From contig NZ_QMKJ01000001.1 in NCBI RefSeq assembly GCF_003290085.1, positions 744,001-808,000 of the forward strand: a stretch of 64,000 nt of DNA. Direction: 5' to 3'. This document shows, piece after piece, positions 28,774-38,302 of this stretch. A program made the position numbers and the translations under genes. Source of the DNA: Aliidiomarina sp. B3213 (lineage in GTDB: Bacteria > Pseudomonadota > Gammaproteobacteria > Enterobacterales > Alteromonadaceae). Positions within the stretch are counted from its first letter, which is position 1; every line of letters begins with the position of its first letter. The notes under the pieces were generated by a model. The model was not told the DNA's origin. It did not search any database and saw only the letters and a list, made by a program, of their open reading frames with translations.

Positions 28774-29805
28774 TCAGACCAGATCAAAAGACTCTGCGGG
28801 CTTGGAAACCACTGTTAACAAAGCTCTTTGTCCTAATGCCACCTTTGCATTCGGGAAAATGACTGCTTCACCGTCACATTGGGCTCTGTATTCCTTTTCA
28901 CCGTCTCTTGCTAACAACTCACCTTCTTCAAATGGCGTAAAATTAGCTAACGAGTCAGAGAAATTTAATTCGAAGTCTTCTACTGTTCTATTAATGCTCC
29001 TAAGCACTTGGAAGATACTGAAATCTTGCGGAGAAAATGGAGCTAGTTCCGGCTCTTTCTCTGTAAGCAATGCTTTTAAGGTTTTTATTGTAGGTGCAAA
29101 GCTTTTCATATCGTTTTGGCCGAATGGCTTCACCTTGCCTAACTCAACCGTGAAGGCGTCAGCACCATGATGCTTTACCGAGTGGTAAGAAAAAGTTGTC
29201 GTTGGTCCATCATTTAACAAGATAACCGGCACACCCATAGCATGTAGTAGTTGAAGCTGACGCTTCTTATAAGGCTTGCCATGAGTAAATGGATAAACTG
29301 CAAACTTTTCATGCTTAGAATCACGAATAGCCGTGTGTAGATCGTAGTGTAATCGCTCACGCTCACCAGTTGGAGCTTCATCAAAGAACTTGGCGACATA
29401 GCTTTCGATTTGCTTCGCCCGCACTCTCTCTTTATTTACTAAACCTTCGCCCTGGCTGTGCCCGCCATTGAACAAACGGTTCATGTTTTCTTCTACAAAT
29501 CTACGACCAACATTTATTGCTGCAGGGTTAGCAAACAAAAATAACACTCTGCATTGAGGCACTAACTCACCGGCTCGAATGGCCTCTATTAATTGGTCAC
29601 ATATTTCAATAGGCGCAGTTTCATCTCCGTGCACCGCAGACGATAGAACCAAGTCACGTTGATTAGCTTGTTCAGGAGTAAAAGCAATAACGCCACTATC
29701 CCAAACTTCTACCTTTACTCCATTACTTAAAATTTCACTAGAAGTTGAAGAAGTACCCCACTCGTTTTTACGAGTCCAACTCAAAAAGTTCTCTGTAGGT
29801 AACAA
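28774..29805 (-). CDS. astE: Succinylglutamate desuccinylase
   Basis: AstE performs the last step of the succinyl arginine-degradation pathway, giving glutamate and succinate. The zinc enzyme has SAVHGDETAPIEI (His and Glu ligands), LHYDLHTAIRDS (second His) and the catalytic Glu in AFTVELGKVKPFG. I prefer the TTG at 29805 because GGAGG sits 5 bases upstream, as at carA; the frame extends to 29817. The result is 343 residues (E. coli 322). The rest of the ast pathway is not in the window. The gene lies between DUF599 and the bkd promoter. Confidence 0.88.
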   Translation of the reverse strand: MLPTENFLSWTRKNEWGTSSTSSEILSNGVKVEVWDSGVIAFTPEQANQRDLVLSSAVHGDETAPIEICDQLIEAIRAGELVPQCRVLFLFANPAAINVGRRFVEENMNRLFNGGHSQGEGLVNKERVRAKQIESYVAKFFDEAPTGERERLHYDLHTAIRDSKHEKFAVYPFTHGKPYKKRQLQLLHAMGVPVILLNDGPTTTFSYHSVKHHGADAFTVELGKVKPFGQNDMKSFAPTIKTLKALLTEKEPELAPFSPQDFSIFQVLRSINRTVEDFELNFSDSLANFTPFEEGELLARDGEKEYRAQCDGEAVIFPNAKVALGQRALLTVVSKPAESFDLV

Positions 29806-29832
29806 ACCTACCTCCAATTCATTTGTATTAGT

Positions 29833-30561
29833 TTATTCAGGCTGGTTAGCTTTCGGGCCTGGCTGTTTGTCGTGTACCGCTAACAAAGCACGAAGAACCT
29901 TAGAATTGTACTCACGACGAAACAGTACATGGGTCACCACCAATGTGGCCAACATAAACAACCACGGGCTTACAAACCAACAAAGATAAGCCAAAGCGAA
30001 GTAATAAGCTCTAAGTCCGTAGTTATATTCATGGCCTGCTTGGTCTAGTATTTTAGCTGCATTTAGCGAAAAACGTTCACGAGCTTCTTCAGTGACTTTA
30101 GAGCCGATTACAGATGGAGCCATTCCCAATAAAATAGATACGAAACCAAATTGACGAACCGACCAAGTAAACTTGAAAAAAGCATAAACCATAACCGTAG
30201 CAAGACCTGCTAACTTCAGTAGCACCAATGTATGGCTTTGCTCGGCTGTAAAAGGAAGTTCATCGAGAACACTCACGAAAGCGTCGTTTGACGCAGTGAC
30301 GGTGAGCACACCCGCGAGGACAAGAATGGTCGAAGAGGCGAAGAACGTTACTGTACGTTCGACGTTTCCAATTAGAGCGGCGTCGGCAATATGTTGCTCC
30401 TTGCGCACTACCGCGTTCATCCAGTCCACGCGCAGCGTACATAAAATACTACTTAGCGAGTTGTATTTTTTAGCGCGTTTACGCGCATAAATTGTGTAGC
30501 CAACCCAAAACGTGAAAAACCATCCAATCGCAATCAGGTCGAACAGTGGCAAAAATTCCAT
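29833..30561 (-). CDS. DUF599 family membrane protein
   Basis: The start is the ATG at 30561 (MEFLPLFDLIAIGWF), with GGAG 5 bases upstream; the frame continues to 30594. The 242-residue protein has an N-terminal helix, a cytosolic-looking basic part (YARKRAKKYNSL...LRVDWMNAVV), and three or more further helices (FFASSTILVLAGVLTV, LVLLKLAGLATVMVYAFF, AYLCWFVSPWLFMLATLVV). DUF599 has no established function. It starts 48 bases past the RND permease stop and precedes astE by 27 bases. Confidence 0.82.
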   Translation of the reverse strand: MEFLPLFDLIAIGWFFTFWVGYTIYARKRAKKYNSLSSILCTLRVDWMNAVVRKEQHIADAALIGNVERTVTFFASSTILVLAGVLTVTASNDAFVSVLDELPFTAEQSHTLVLLKLAGLATVMVYAFFKFTWSVRQFGFVSILLGMAPSVIGSKVTEEARERFSLNAAKILDQAGHEYNYGLRAYYFALAYLCWFVSPWLFMLATLVVTHVLFRREYNSKVLRALLAVHDKQPGPKANQPE

Positions 30562-30608
30562 GTGGGCTCCATCAGACCATATAACGGAGCCCATAGTTTA
30601 ACTGATTT

Positions 30609-33600
30609 TTAGTCAATTTCCTGTACTGTTCTCGGTTCTTTTCTCCACCAACGCGCAATATCGTCAAGAACCACGTACAAGCATGGAATAAGCAGCAAGG
30701 TAATTACCGTTGCAAACAAAATACCAAAGGCCAACGACACCGCCATAGGTATAACAATTTTAGCCTGTAAACTCTTTTCTACCACCATAGGAGCTAGGCC
30801 TAAGAATGTTGTTAATGAGGTAAGCACGATAGCCCTAAAGCGCGCGCCACCGGCATCTACCACAACATCTTTGATCGACTTCTTGTCATCTTTATTTTGG
30901 TTGACATGGTCCACCAAAATTAAGCTATCGTTCACAACAACACCAGCGAGAGCAATCAGTCCGAACAAGCTTAGAATGCTTATCGACATGCCCAAAACCA
31001 AGTGTCCTAACACTGCACCGATGAAACCAAACGGTATAACAGACATTATGATGAGAGGCTGGGAATACGACTTCAGTGGAATGGCCATCAACGCGTAAAT
31101 AGCAAACATAGCTAAGATAAAACCAAAGATCAGAGAGCCCAAGGCTTCTTGCTCATCTTGGCTCGCACCTTCCAGTCCAAATTGAACATTAGGATATTTC
31201 TCGAGAATAGAAGGCAAGCGATTCATCATAACGTCCATAACCACCTCACGCGGTTCTACGCTACTTTTGTCGACACGCGCTCGTACGTTAACTGAGCGCA
31301 CCCCACCAATACGGTTGATGCTGCTAAACCCATCTGCAAATGTAGCTTCAGCTACTTCTCTAAACGGAATTTCACGACCATCGTCGGTGCGAATCATCAT
31401 AGACTCTAAATTGCCGATCGACGTACGTTCGGCTAGTGGGTAACGCACCATTACACGCACTTCTTCGTCATCGCGAGGTATACGTTGAGCCTCTGCTCCG
31501 TAGAAGGCATAACGCACTTGAGTTGCAACGTCTTGAAGTTGCAAGCCTAAAGACTCCGCAGCCGGCTTCAAGGTAAGTTGAATTTCCTCTTGTGGTGTAC
31601 CGAACGTGTCAGAAACGTCAAACACACCACTGTAGCCTCCAACAACTTCTTTCAACTCCTGCGCCGCAGCTGCCAACTCATCTAAATCAGAGCCGCTCAA
31701 CTGAAATTCAAGGTCGAAACCGCCGCCACCAGGTCCAATACTCGCTTGGAAATTAAGTTCCTTCACGCCAATAAGTTCAGGAACACGCTGGCGCCAACGA
31801 TTTACAATCTCAAAACCATTAATTTCTCGGTTTTCACCTTTTTCTAGCTCGACTAAAATTTGACCACCGCTATCACCGTTAAGGAACATAGCTGTATGCG
31901 AGATCAGATTTTGTCCGTATTCTTCTTGATACTCTTCGTCTATATTTCTGATTACACTCTCAATCTGACGAAGTGACGAAATAGTTTGCGACTCATGAGT
32001 ACCCGGCTGCATCGTAATACTACTGAAAATCATGTCACTAGGTACGTTCGGGAAGAACACCCAACGTACAGCACCCGACTGAATAAGACCTATCATCACA
32101 ATCATTAACGCAAAGAACGTAGCAATGGTGGTATAGCGGTATTCGACACATTTTCTCGCAAAAGGCTTGTATTTCGACTCAACAAAACGCTTAAGTCCGT
32201 CGGAAATGCCGTTGCGCATACGCTGAAAGCCGTTTTGTTTGGTTTGCCCATCTTTCGAAAATTTCATAGAGCTAATATGGGCAGGTAGAATCCACTTCGA
32301 CTCGATCAAAGAAAACAGCAACGCAAGAATTACTACAAAGGCAATCGACTGCAAAATGGTTTCCATTTGCCCATCCACAAATAGCATGGGAAGGAACGCC
32401 ACTACTGTCGTTAATACCCCAAAAGTTGCAGGTACCGCTACCTTCTTAGCACCACGGATAACATTTTCGTCACTTGAACCTTTCTCTTCTATTTCGGTAT
32501 ATGCGCTTTCTCCAATAATTATGGCGTCATCGACCACAATGCCGAGCACCAATATAAATCCAAACAAAGAAATCATATTTACCGACACACCAATCATCGG
32601 TAAATTCATCATGGCAAATGTACCCAAGAAGCACACCGGAATGCCTACCATTACCCAGAACGCTAAGCGAATTTGCAGAAATAGAGAGAGCGCTACGAGT
32701 ACTAAAACAACCCCAAAAATAAGGTTTTTCAGCATTAAGTTTAAACGGCCCTTAAGGTAATAAGAACTGTCGCCCCAGTAATCCAGTTGCACACCTTGCG
32801 GCAACTCACTTTTCTTGCGCTCTATATAGCTTTTAACTGTTTCAGCTATGGCTAAATCGTTTTGTGTACCTAAACTATTTACACGAATAAAAGTGGAGGG
32901 TTTACCGTCGAACTCAGCAAAAAAGCGGCGCTCGACAAATCCATCCTGCACTTCAGCCACTTCGCCTAACGTCAGCTCAGTTCCATCTTGACGGCTAATT
33001 AAAACAATATTCTCAAACTCACGTCCCACATAGCTTTGGTTTTTGGCGCGTAATAAAATATCGCCGTTGGGCGTACGAATAGAACCACCCGGCACATCAA
33101 GTGAGGTGCCTCGAACTGCCTGCACGACCTGCTGGAACGTTAGGTTATAGCGGCGTAGGTTCTCCTCAGATATTTCTATGGCAATTTCATAATTTCGCGT
33201 ACCAACGACATCCGCCTGACTTACTCCAGGTAAATTACGAATCTCATCACGAATATCGTTTGCAAGAAGCTTTCTTGCGCGTTCATCAATATCTCCGTAA
33301 AGAGACATCCATAGAATTTGTGTAGTTGGGCGTCCCCGATATACTAACGGAGGTTCAATCTGAGCAGGGAAGCTGGAAATACTGTCCACATTCATTTGGA
33401 TTTCGTCCATAACTTCCTGAATGTCATAGTCAGTATCAGTCTCTATCGAAACCGTAGCCATTCCCTCATTAGCGGTGCTGCGAATCTCTTTGATTCCTTG
33501 AACATCATCAATCGCATCTTCAATACGAATAATTATGCCTTGTTCAACCTCTTGAGGAGCAGCTCCAGGATATACCACTCTTACGGTAATCTGGTTACTC

Positions 33601-33752
33601 TCGCCCATCGGGAATGTTTCTTTGCGAATTGCAAACACAGCAAAAATACCGGAGATAATGATAACCGCCATTAATAAGTTGGCGGCCACTTTATTGCGCG
33701 TGAACCAGGCAATAATACCTTTTTCTTCGCTCATGGCTCTTTCTTCGCTCAT
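30609..33752 (-). CDS. RND efflux permease (HAE1-like)
   Basis: This 1047-residue inner-membrane proton-driven exporter has the AcrB-type plan: helix 1 (KVAANLLMAVIIISGIFAVFA), a porter domain, helices 2-6 with the proton-relay segment GIVVDDAIIIGESAYTEIE, then a second porter domain and helices 7-12 (FALMAIP... GLIALAGVVVNDSLILVDH). The N-terminus begins with MSEERAMSEEKG, from an 18-base tandem duplication that includes the start codon; GGAGGG lies 7 bases before the first ATG. It is directly downstream of its adaptor. No TolC-type gene is near. The substrate is unknown. Confidence 0.93.
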   Translation of the reverse strand: MSEERAMSEEKGIIAWFTRNKVAANLLMAVIIISGIFAVFAIRKETFPMGESNQITVRVVYPGAAPQEVEQGIIIRIEDAIDDVQGIKEIRSTANEGMATVSIETDTDYDIQEVMDEIQMNVDSISSFPAQIEPPLVYRGRPTTQILWMSLYGDIDERARKLLANDIRDEIRNLPGVSQADVVGTRNYEIAIEISEENLRRYNLTFQQVVQAVRGTSLDVPGGSIRTPNGDILLRAKNQSYVGREFENIVLISRQDGTELTLGEVAEVQDGFVERRFFAEFDGKPSTFIRVNSLGTQNDLAIAETVKSYIERKKSELPQGVQLDYWGDSSYYLKGRLNLMLKNLIFGVVLVLVALSLFLQIRLAFWVMVGIPVCFLGTFAMMNLPMIGVSVNMISLFGFILVLGIVVDDAIIIGESAYTEIEEKGSSDENVIRGAKKVAVPATFGVLTTVVAFLPMLFVDGQMETILQSIAFVVILALLFSLIESKWILPAHISSMKFSKDGQTKQNGFQRMRNGISDGLKRFVESKYKPFARKCVEYRYTTIATFFALMIVMIGLIQSGAVRWVFFPNVPSDMIFSSITMQPGTHESQTISSLRQIESVIRNIDEEYQEEYGQNLISHTAMFLNGDSGGQILVELEKGENREINGFEIVNRWRQRVPELIGVKELNFQASIGPGGGGFDLEFQLSGSDLDELAAAAQELKEVVGGYSGVFDVSDTFGTPQEEIQLTLKPAAESLGLQLQDVATQVRYAFYGAEAQRIPRDDEEVRVMVRYPLAERTSIGNLESMMIRTDDGREIPFREVAEATFADGFSSINRIGGVRSVNVRARVDKSSVEPREVVMDVMMNRLPSILEKYPNVQFGLEGASQDEQEALGSLIFGFILAMFAIYALMAIPLKSYSQPLIIMSVIPFGFIGAVLGHLVLGMSISILSLFGLIALAGVVVNDSLILVDHVNQNKDDKKSIKDVVVDAGGARFRAIVLTSLTTFLGLAPMVVEKSLQAKIVIPMAVSLAFGILFATVITLLLIPCLYVVLDDIARWWRKEPRTVQEID

Positions 33753-33755
33753 GAC

Positions 33756-34970
33756 TTAACCCTCCTCTCCGTTTTCCGCTTCAGGCTCAGCCGCTTCCTC
33801 TTGCGGAATCAAAGGGTCTCCAGGCAAGCGAACTTTCATACCTGGCAGAGGATTGTCTAATTGTGTTGTCATTACAAGCTCGCCATTCTCTAGTCCAGAC
33901 GATACAAACACGGTTTGTTCATCTAGCCGGTAAGAAACGACTTCGCGACGCTCAAGTAAACGCTCCTCGGTAACTACCCATACTTCTCCGTTTGTATTAA
34001 TAGCATGACGAGGCAATTCGATGAGTCCCTGAACCGTAACCCCCTCAACGTTAGCGGTTACAAAGCGACCGAACTGCAATGGGGTTTCATGGGTTCGATG
34101 TTCACGATTATATGGGTCTTGAATTTCTACCACCCCGTAGATCACGCGGCTCGTTGGGTCTAATACACCCTCTGTTCTTACCAAATGACCTTGCCAACTA
34201 CGAAACTCTCCAGCTACTTCAGCAGTGACCGATACAGAAGGGCCCGCCGAGGTTTCAGAGTTAATCATTTGTTGGTCAAGGAAAGACAAATCATAGTCGG
34301 TAAGCGGAACTCGAACTTCGGCGACTTCAGTGCCGTAAAACATACCAATAGACGTACCCACACCCAAGTATTGGCCTAAATTAGCTTGTTTTGCCTGTAA
34401 TAGACCCGAGAACGGGGCTCTTACCACCGTGCGCTCTAAGTTACGCTCTGCTCGATCAAGTTGTGCTTCTGCTGCACGCAAATTGGCAAGTTCACTGGCT
34501 AATTGAGGTTGACGCAAACCAAGTTCTGGAATTTCACCCGCTTCAATTGAGCGCCACTCTGCTTCCGCAACTCGTCCTAGCGCACGCTCGGTTGCCAGCG
34601 AAGACTGCGCGCGCGCAACGTTTGCCCGTGCATCTTCGAGATTAGCTTCATAATCAGAAGGGTCAATCTCAAGGAGTACTTCGCCTTCTTGAAAGAAACC
34701 ACCTGCCACAAACTTTTCGGATATTCGAACTACACGGCCGCTCACTTCCGTTACAATTTGAGTTTGGTAGCGTGGGTTCACCGTACCGTAACCATCCACC
34801 ACAAAGGTTTCGTCTTTCTTCTCAACTTCAACCACTTCCACTAACACGGCAGGCCTCGGTGGCTGACCGCGCATAGGTTGTGGTCGCATGCTAGAAAGCA
34901 CTACTAATATAAATAGAGCAAAAAGAATGATTACAAACGGTAGAATAATTTGTCTTTTGTGAACAGCCAT
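33756..34970 (-). CDS. RND efflux periplasmic adaptor (HlyD/MFP family)
   Basis: This 404-residue adaptor links the permease to an outer-membrane channel. A single N-terminal helix (IILPFVIILFALFILVVLS) anchors it. It is followed by the lipoyl/hairpin module (TEVSGRVVRISEKF..., a coiled coil ARANVARAQSSLATERALGRVAEAEW, then RTVVRAPFSGLLQAKQANLGQYL) and a membrane-proximal beta domain. The C-terminus is acidic (EEAAEPEAENGEEG). The permease gene starts 3 bases after its stop. AAGGAAAGG precedes the ATG. Confidence 0.92.
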   Translation of the reverse strand: MAVHKRQIILPFVIILFALFILVVLSSMRPQPMRGQPPRPAVLVEVVEVEKKDETFVVDGYGTVNPRYQTQIVTEVSGRVVRISEKFVAGGFFQEGEVLLEIDPSDYEANLEDARANVARAQSSLATERALGRVAEAEWRSIEAGEIPELGLRQPQLASELANLRAAEAQLDRAERNLERTVVRAPFSGLLQAKQANLGQYLGVGTSIGMFYGTEVAEVRVPLTDYDLSFLDQQMINSETSAGPSVSVTAEVAGEFRSWQGHLVRTEGVLDPTSRVIYGVVEIQDPYNREHRTHETPLQFGRFVTANVEGVTVQGLIELPRHAINTNGEVWVVTEERLLERREVVSYRLDEQTVFVSSGLENGELVMTTQLDNPLPGMKVRLPGDPLIPQEEAAEPEAENGEEG

Positions 34971-35161
34971 CGAATGCCTTTCCTTATTCGATAAAATTAA
35001 GAACGAGCCAATTGAGATCTATAGCCAACTCGACATATTATGAATTAAATAACACGGGTGTGACATATACAGTACGTAGAAGTTGTGTTTCTATTCTCAT
35101 AAATATGTAACCGAGTGTTTCTTAGTTCACATCTAGTGACAAATAAGGCTGCCAGAACGCT

Positions 35162-36307
35162 ATGATTTCATCGAGGGAACCTGCATTACTCTTAACTGGC
35201 GGTGGTGCCAGAGCTGCATACCAAGTTGGTGTATTGAAAGGTATTGCAGCCATGGTTCCGCGCGCGCACCCTCTGCCTTTTAGAATTCTTTGTGGTACTT
35301 CAGCAGGCGCTATAAACGCCACAGCCCTTGCCTGTTACGCCTCTAATTTTCGTTTGTCAGTTAAGCGCTTAGAGCATGTGTGGAGCAACTTCACTACCGA
35401 GCAAGTCTACCAATGCAGTAACTCTGCGATATTTGGGCAATTATTCAGTCGTATTGGTCACTTATTCCAACAAGATAGTGTAAGACGTAACTCGCCAAGT
35501 TTGTTTAACAACCAACCGCTTCGCGAATTACTCTCCGAAGTCATCGACTTTAAGCGCATTGATCGTCATATTCATAATGGACATCTACGCGCAGTGTCCG
35601 TGACGGCATCGTCTTATAGCACAGGTGAGTCGGTAAGCTTTTTTGAGGGCATACCACAGTATGAAAACTGGTTGCGCGCCAAGCGCAGAGGTACACGCGT
35701 AAGATTAAATACAGAGCACTTAATGGCTTCTTCAGCTATTCCTTTGTTGTTTCCTGCCACACGTGTAAATCAAACCTACTATGGCGACGGCTCTATTCAC
35801 CAAATGGCACCGTTGAGTGCACCAGTTCACTTGGGCGCCAGCAAAATCCTAGTTATTGGCTTAGAGCAACCGCAAATAGAATCTAAAACCATTTCAACCG
35901 AGCCACCCAGTGGCGGTGCTATTGCCGGTCATTTACTCGATACTATTTTTGCCGACACCCTAAATTCGGACTTGGAGCGCCTTGAACGCGTCAATAAAAC
36001 AACACACCAGCTGGAGCAAGCGGGTGTGCCTCATGAAACATTGCGGCGTATCGACTCGCAGCTCATCCATTCTGCCCATGACTTTAACGAAATAGCGCAC
36101 CGCCATTACAAACGCATGCCTAAAGCGGTTCGCCGAGTATTAAGCATACTCGGTGTTAGCCGCGACACACCGTCGAGCTTAATTAGTTACTTACTCTTCG
36201 AAAAAGAATATTGCCGTGAACTCATTGAGTTGGGCTACCAAGATGCAATGAAGCAAAGCGAAGAAATTCACCCATTTTTAGAGCTAGGCGGAAAGCCTGT
36301 CGAATAA
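35162..36307 (+). CDS. Patatin-like phospholipase
   Basis: This 381-residue protein is a likely intracellular or membrane-associated lipase with a Ser-Asp dyad. The oxyanion loop is GGGARAAYQVGV (13-24), the nucleophile Ser47 is in LCGTSAGAINA, and Asp209 is in YGDGSIHQMAP. No signal peptide is seen. A C-terminal region of about 120 residues (GHLLDTIFADTLNSDLERLERVN...) is typical of the family's bacterial type with DUF3336-like tails absent. The substrate is not evident. The gene is divergent from the RND adaptor gene. Confidence 0.9.
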   Translation: MISSREPALLLTGGGARAAYQVGVLKGIAAMVPRAHPLPFRILCGTSAGAINATALACYASNFRLSVKRLEHVWSNFTTEQVYQCSNSAIFGQLFSRIGHLFQQDSVRRNSPSLFNNQPLRELLSEVIDFKRIDRHIHNGHLRAVSVTASSYSTGESVSFFEGIPQYENWLRAKRRGTRVRLNTEHLMASSAIPLLFPATRVNQTYYGDGSIHQMAPLSAPVHLGASKILVIGLEQPQIESKTISTEPPSGGAIAGHLLDTIFADTLNSDLERLERVNKTTHQLEQAGVPHETLRRIDSQLIHSAHDFNEIAHRHYKRMPKAVRRVLSILGVSRDTPSSLISYLLFEKEYCRELIELGYQDAMKQSEEIHPFLELGGKPVE

Positions 36308-36452
36308 TTGGCAATATTTTGCCTCTTTTGTAAAGAAGCTCATTAAAGCACCCCGTAAGCGATGAATTATTAAATGAATAACAAAGACTTAAGCATATAG
36401 GCACGTAATTTGCTTTATTTGCCACATCAATTCCTCCATAGAGGTAAAGAAC

Positions 36453-37331
36453 GTGGTAACTATTGAATTGCAGAAAGAACAAAATACGGTTCAGGTACTT
36501 GCCTGCTCGGAAACTTTCCAAAAGCGAGGAAAGCTTGCTGAGCAGTTGCAAACCACACTAGACATTGAGCAACTCCTCGCTCTATACGGTAAAGAAGTGC
36601 AGCAAACACTACAAATTAGTAGCTTAACTTTCGCTGCCGACGAACTAGTGTTTGCGGTTTTTGGCTATGTCGAGCAGCAACCTCAACATAGCGCAGCAAT
36701 ATACGCTGACGGCGAGTATCTAGGACAACTGGTATACAGCAAAGCATCTGGCTTTAGTGCTAACGATATTAAGAAGCTCAATCAATACCACCAGAAACTT
36801 ATTTTTCCGCTACGTAATGCAATGCGGTATGCGCGAGTGCGTCGGCAGGCTATGCACGACCACATGACAGGGGTTGGTAATCGCTTGCTGATGGAAGAAG
36901 CCATTGTTCGTGCTAAAGCCAGTCAAGCGCGTTTCGACATCCCATACTTAATCGTTATTCTTGATTTAGATGGTTTCAAAGCAGTAAACGACAACGCTGG
37001 GCACCTCGTTGGCGACAGAATTCTGCAACGTTTCGCCCGCACCGCTAAGGCGCAACTGCGTGGCTACGACGAAATATTTAGATATGGCGGAGACGAGTTT
37101 GTACTGCTACTGAAAGATGCAGACGAGAAAAGTGCATCTCAGGTTTTTGAACGTATACAGCTCGGCATGAAGCATGACTCTATGCTTGCTGAATATAATA
37201 TCGGCTGCAGCGCTGGGGCTGCGTTGATGTCAAACAAACCTGAAGAAGAACAAGTTTTACTCAACCGCGCAGACACAGCACTCTACGAAGCTAAATTAAG
37301 CGGTAAAAATAAGATTTGCTTTGCCAACTAA
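36453..37331 (+). CDS. Diguanylate cyclase (GGDEF domain)
   Basis: This 292-residue protein makes cyclic di-GMP from GTP. The GGDEF domain covers about 128-290, with RYGGDEFVLLL (GGDEF at 212-216) and the product-inhibition site RGYD five residues before it. The N-terminal 125 residues have no motif I recognise; their length and pattern (QTTLDIEQLLALYGKEVQQTLQISS) would fit a degenerate GAF-like sensor. No transmembrane helix is visible, so it is cytosolic. It starts with GTG after AGAGG. Its TAA shares CTAA with the convergent tilS stop. Confidence 0.93.
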   Translation: MVTIELQKEQNTVQVLACSETFQKRGKLAEQLQTTLDIEQLLALYGKEVQQTLQISSLTFAADELVFAVFGYVEQQPQHSAAIYADGEYLGQLVYSKASGFSANDIKKLNQYHQKLIFPLRNAMRYARVRRQAMHDHMTGVGNRLLMEEAIVRAKASQARFDIPYLIVILDLDGFKAVNDNAGHLVGDRILQRFARTAKAQLRGYDEIFRYGGDEFVLLLKDADEKSASQVFERIQLGMKHDSMLAEYNIGCSAGAALMSNKPEEEQVLLNRADTALYEAKLSGKNKICFAN

Positions 37332-38302
37332 TCGTTGTGCTGCAATACCAACGATTTTTTGACGCGAACAACTTGGTAGCTTGCCCAACGCACTCCAACC
37401 TTTCCTTGGGGGAAACGGGCAAGTTGAGCCATTAATTCATGCATAATCGACTGTGACGGTAACGTTGCCCCCAACTGCTCTAACCAAATACGAATAATCG
37501 CTTTTTGCTTCGCCTCCGAGAGTGAAGCCCAATCGAGTAAACTCAAGCTATTGTCATCATTTACCCTTTGCCTCATTTCATCTTCTAGAAGCTCTTGCAG
37601 CAAAGCCTCATGTTCCGCACAAAGCTCGCTAGAACGCGCTATAGTTTTCTCTATGCTCGGCCAACGGGCTTTTAAACGGGGCATTATTTCATGACGCAAA
37701 AAGTTACGATCAATCGACGTATCAGTGTTGGTGTCATCCTCAATCCACGATAATTCGAATTGGTTTGCAAAGTCGTAGATCTCGTCTTTGGTAAACTCAA
37801 GTAGTGGCCTAGCTAATGTTCTTTCTGCGGTAAAGTCAGCGGTTACAGCCATCGCCGAGAGGCCTTTTGGTCCTGCACCGCGCTTTAGTTGCAATAAAAA
37901 GGTTTCCGCTTGGTCTGAGCGATGTTGCCCCAACAGAATAACTGCATCATTTTCAGTAAGCTCAGCAAGTCGACGGTAACGAGCTTCTCTACCCGCTGCT
38001 TCTTTGCTAATTCGAGCCCCTTGAGGAACGCGTAATGGCTCAATATGCGTCGGAAAATTTCGTCGCTTACAGTCCTTAGCCAAAAACTCTGCCCATTGTG
38101 GCGAGTTTTCGTGAAATGCATGGTCTAAGTGAATTGCGAGATATTGGAATTCTGGATGAAGTTTTCTGAATTGGTCGCACAAAGCTAACACCGACTGAGA
38201 GTCAGCTCCGCCACCTAAAGCAACAACAACCTGTTGCCCTGGGCGCAGCTGCAGCTGCGCCATTAATCTGTCAAAGGATTGGTAAAAAGCTGTTTCTAAC
38301 AA
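37328..38302 (-). CDS. tilS: tRNA(Ile)-lysidine synthase, short form
   Basis: TilS makes lysidine at C34 of tRNA-Ile(CAU). The N-terminal PP-ATPase domain and the middle domain (NFLRHEIMPRLKARWP) are present. Two features are odd. The PP-loop reads ALGGGADS (28-35), with Gly where SGGxDS has Ser. The protein ends at 324 residues, whereas E. coli TilS has 432, so the C-terminal domain is missing, as in the short Aquifex type. The start is a TTG directly after the accA stop; an ATG at 38263 would leave only about 20 residues before the loop. It is last in dnaE-accA-tilS. Confidence 0.88.
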   Translation of the reverse strand: MLETAFYQSFDRLMAQLQLRPGQQVVVALGGGADSQSVLALCDQFRKLHPEFQYLAIHLDHAFHENSPQWAEFLAKDCKRRNFPTHIEPLRVPQGARISKEAAGREARYRRLAELTENDAVILLGQHRSDQAETFLLQLKRGAGPKGLSAMAVTADFTAERTLARPLLEFTKDEIYDFANQFELSWIEDDTNTDTSIDRNFLRHEIMPRLKARWPSIEKTIARSSELCAEHEALLQELLEDEMRQRVNDDNSLSLLDWASLSEAKQKAIIRIWLEQLGATLPSQSIMHELMAQLARFPQGKVGVRWASYQVVRVKKSLVLQHND

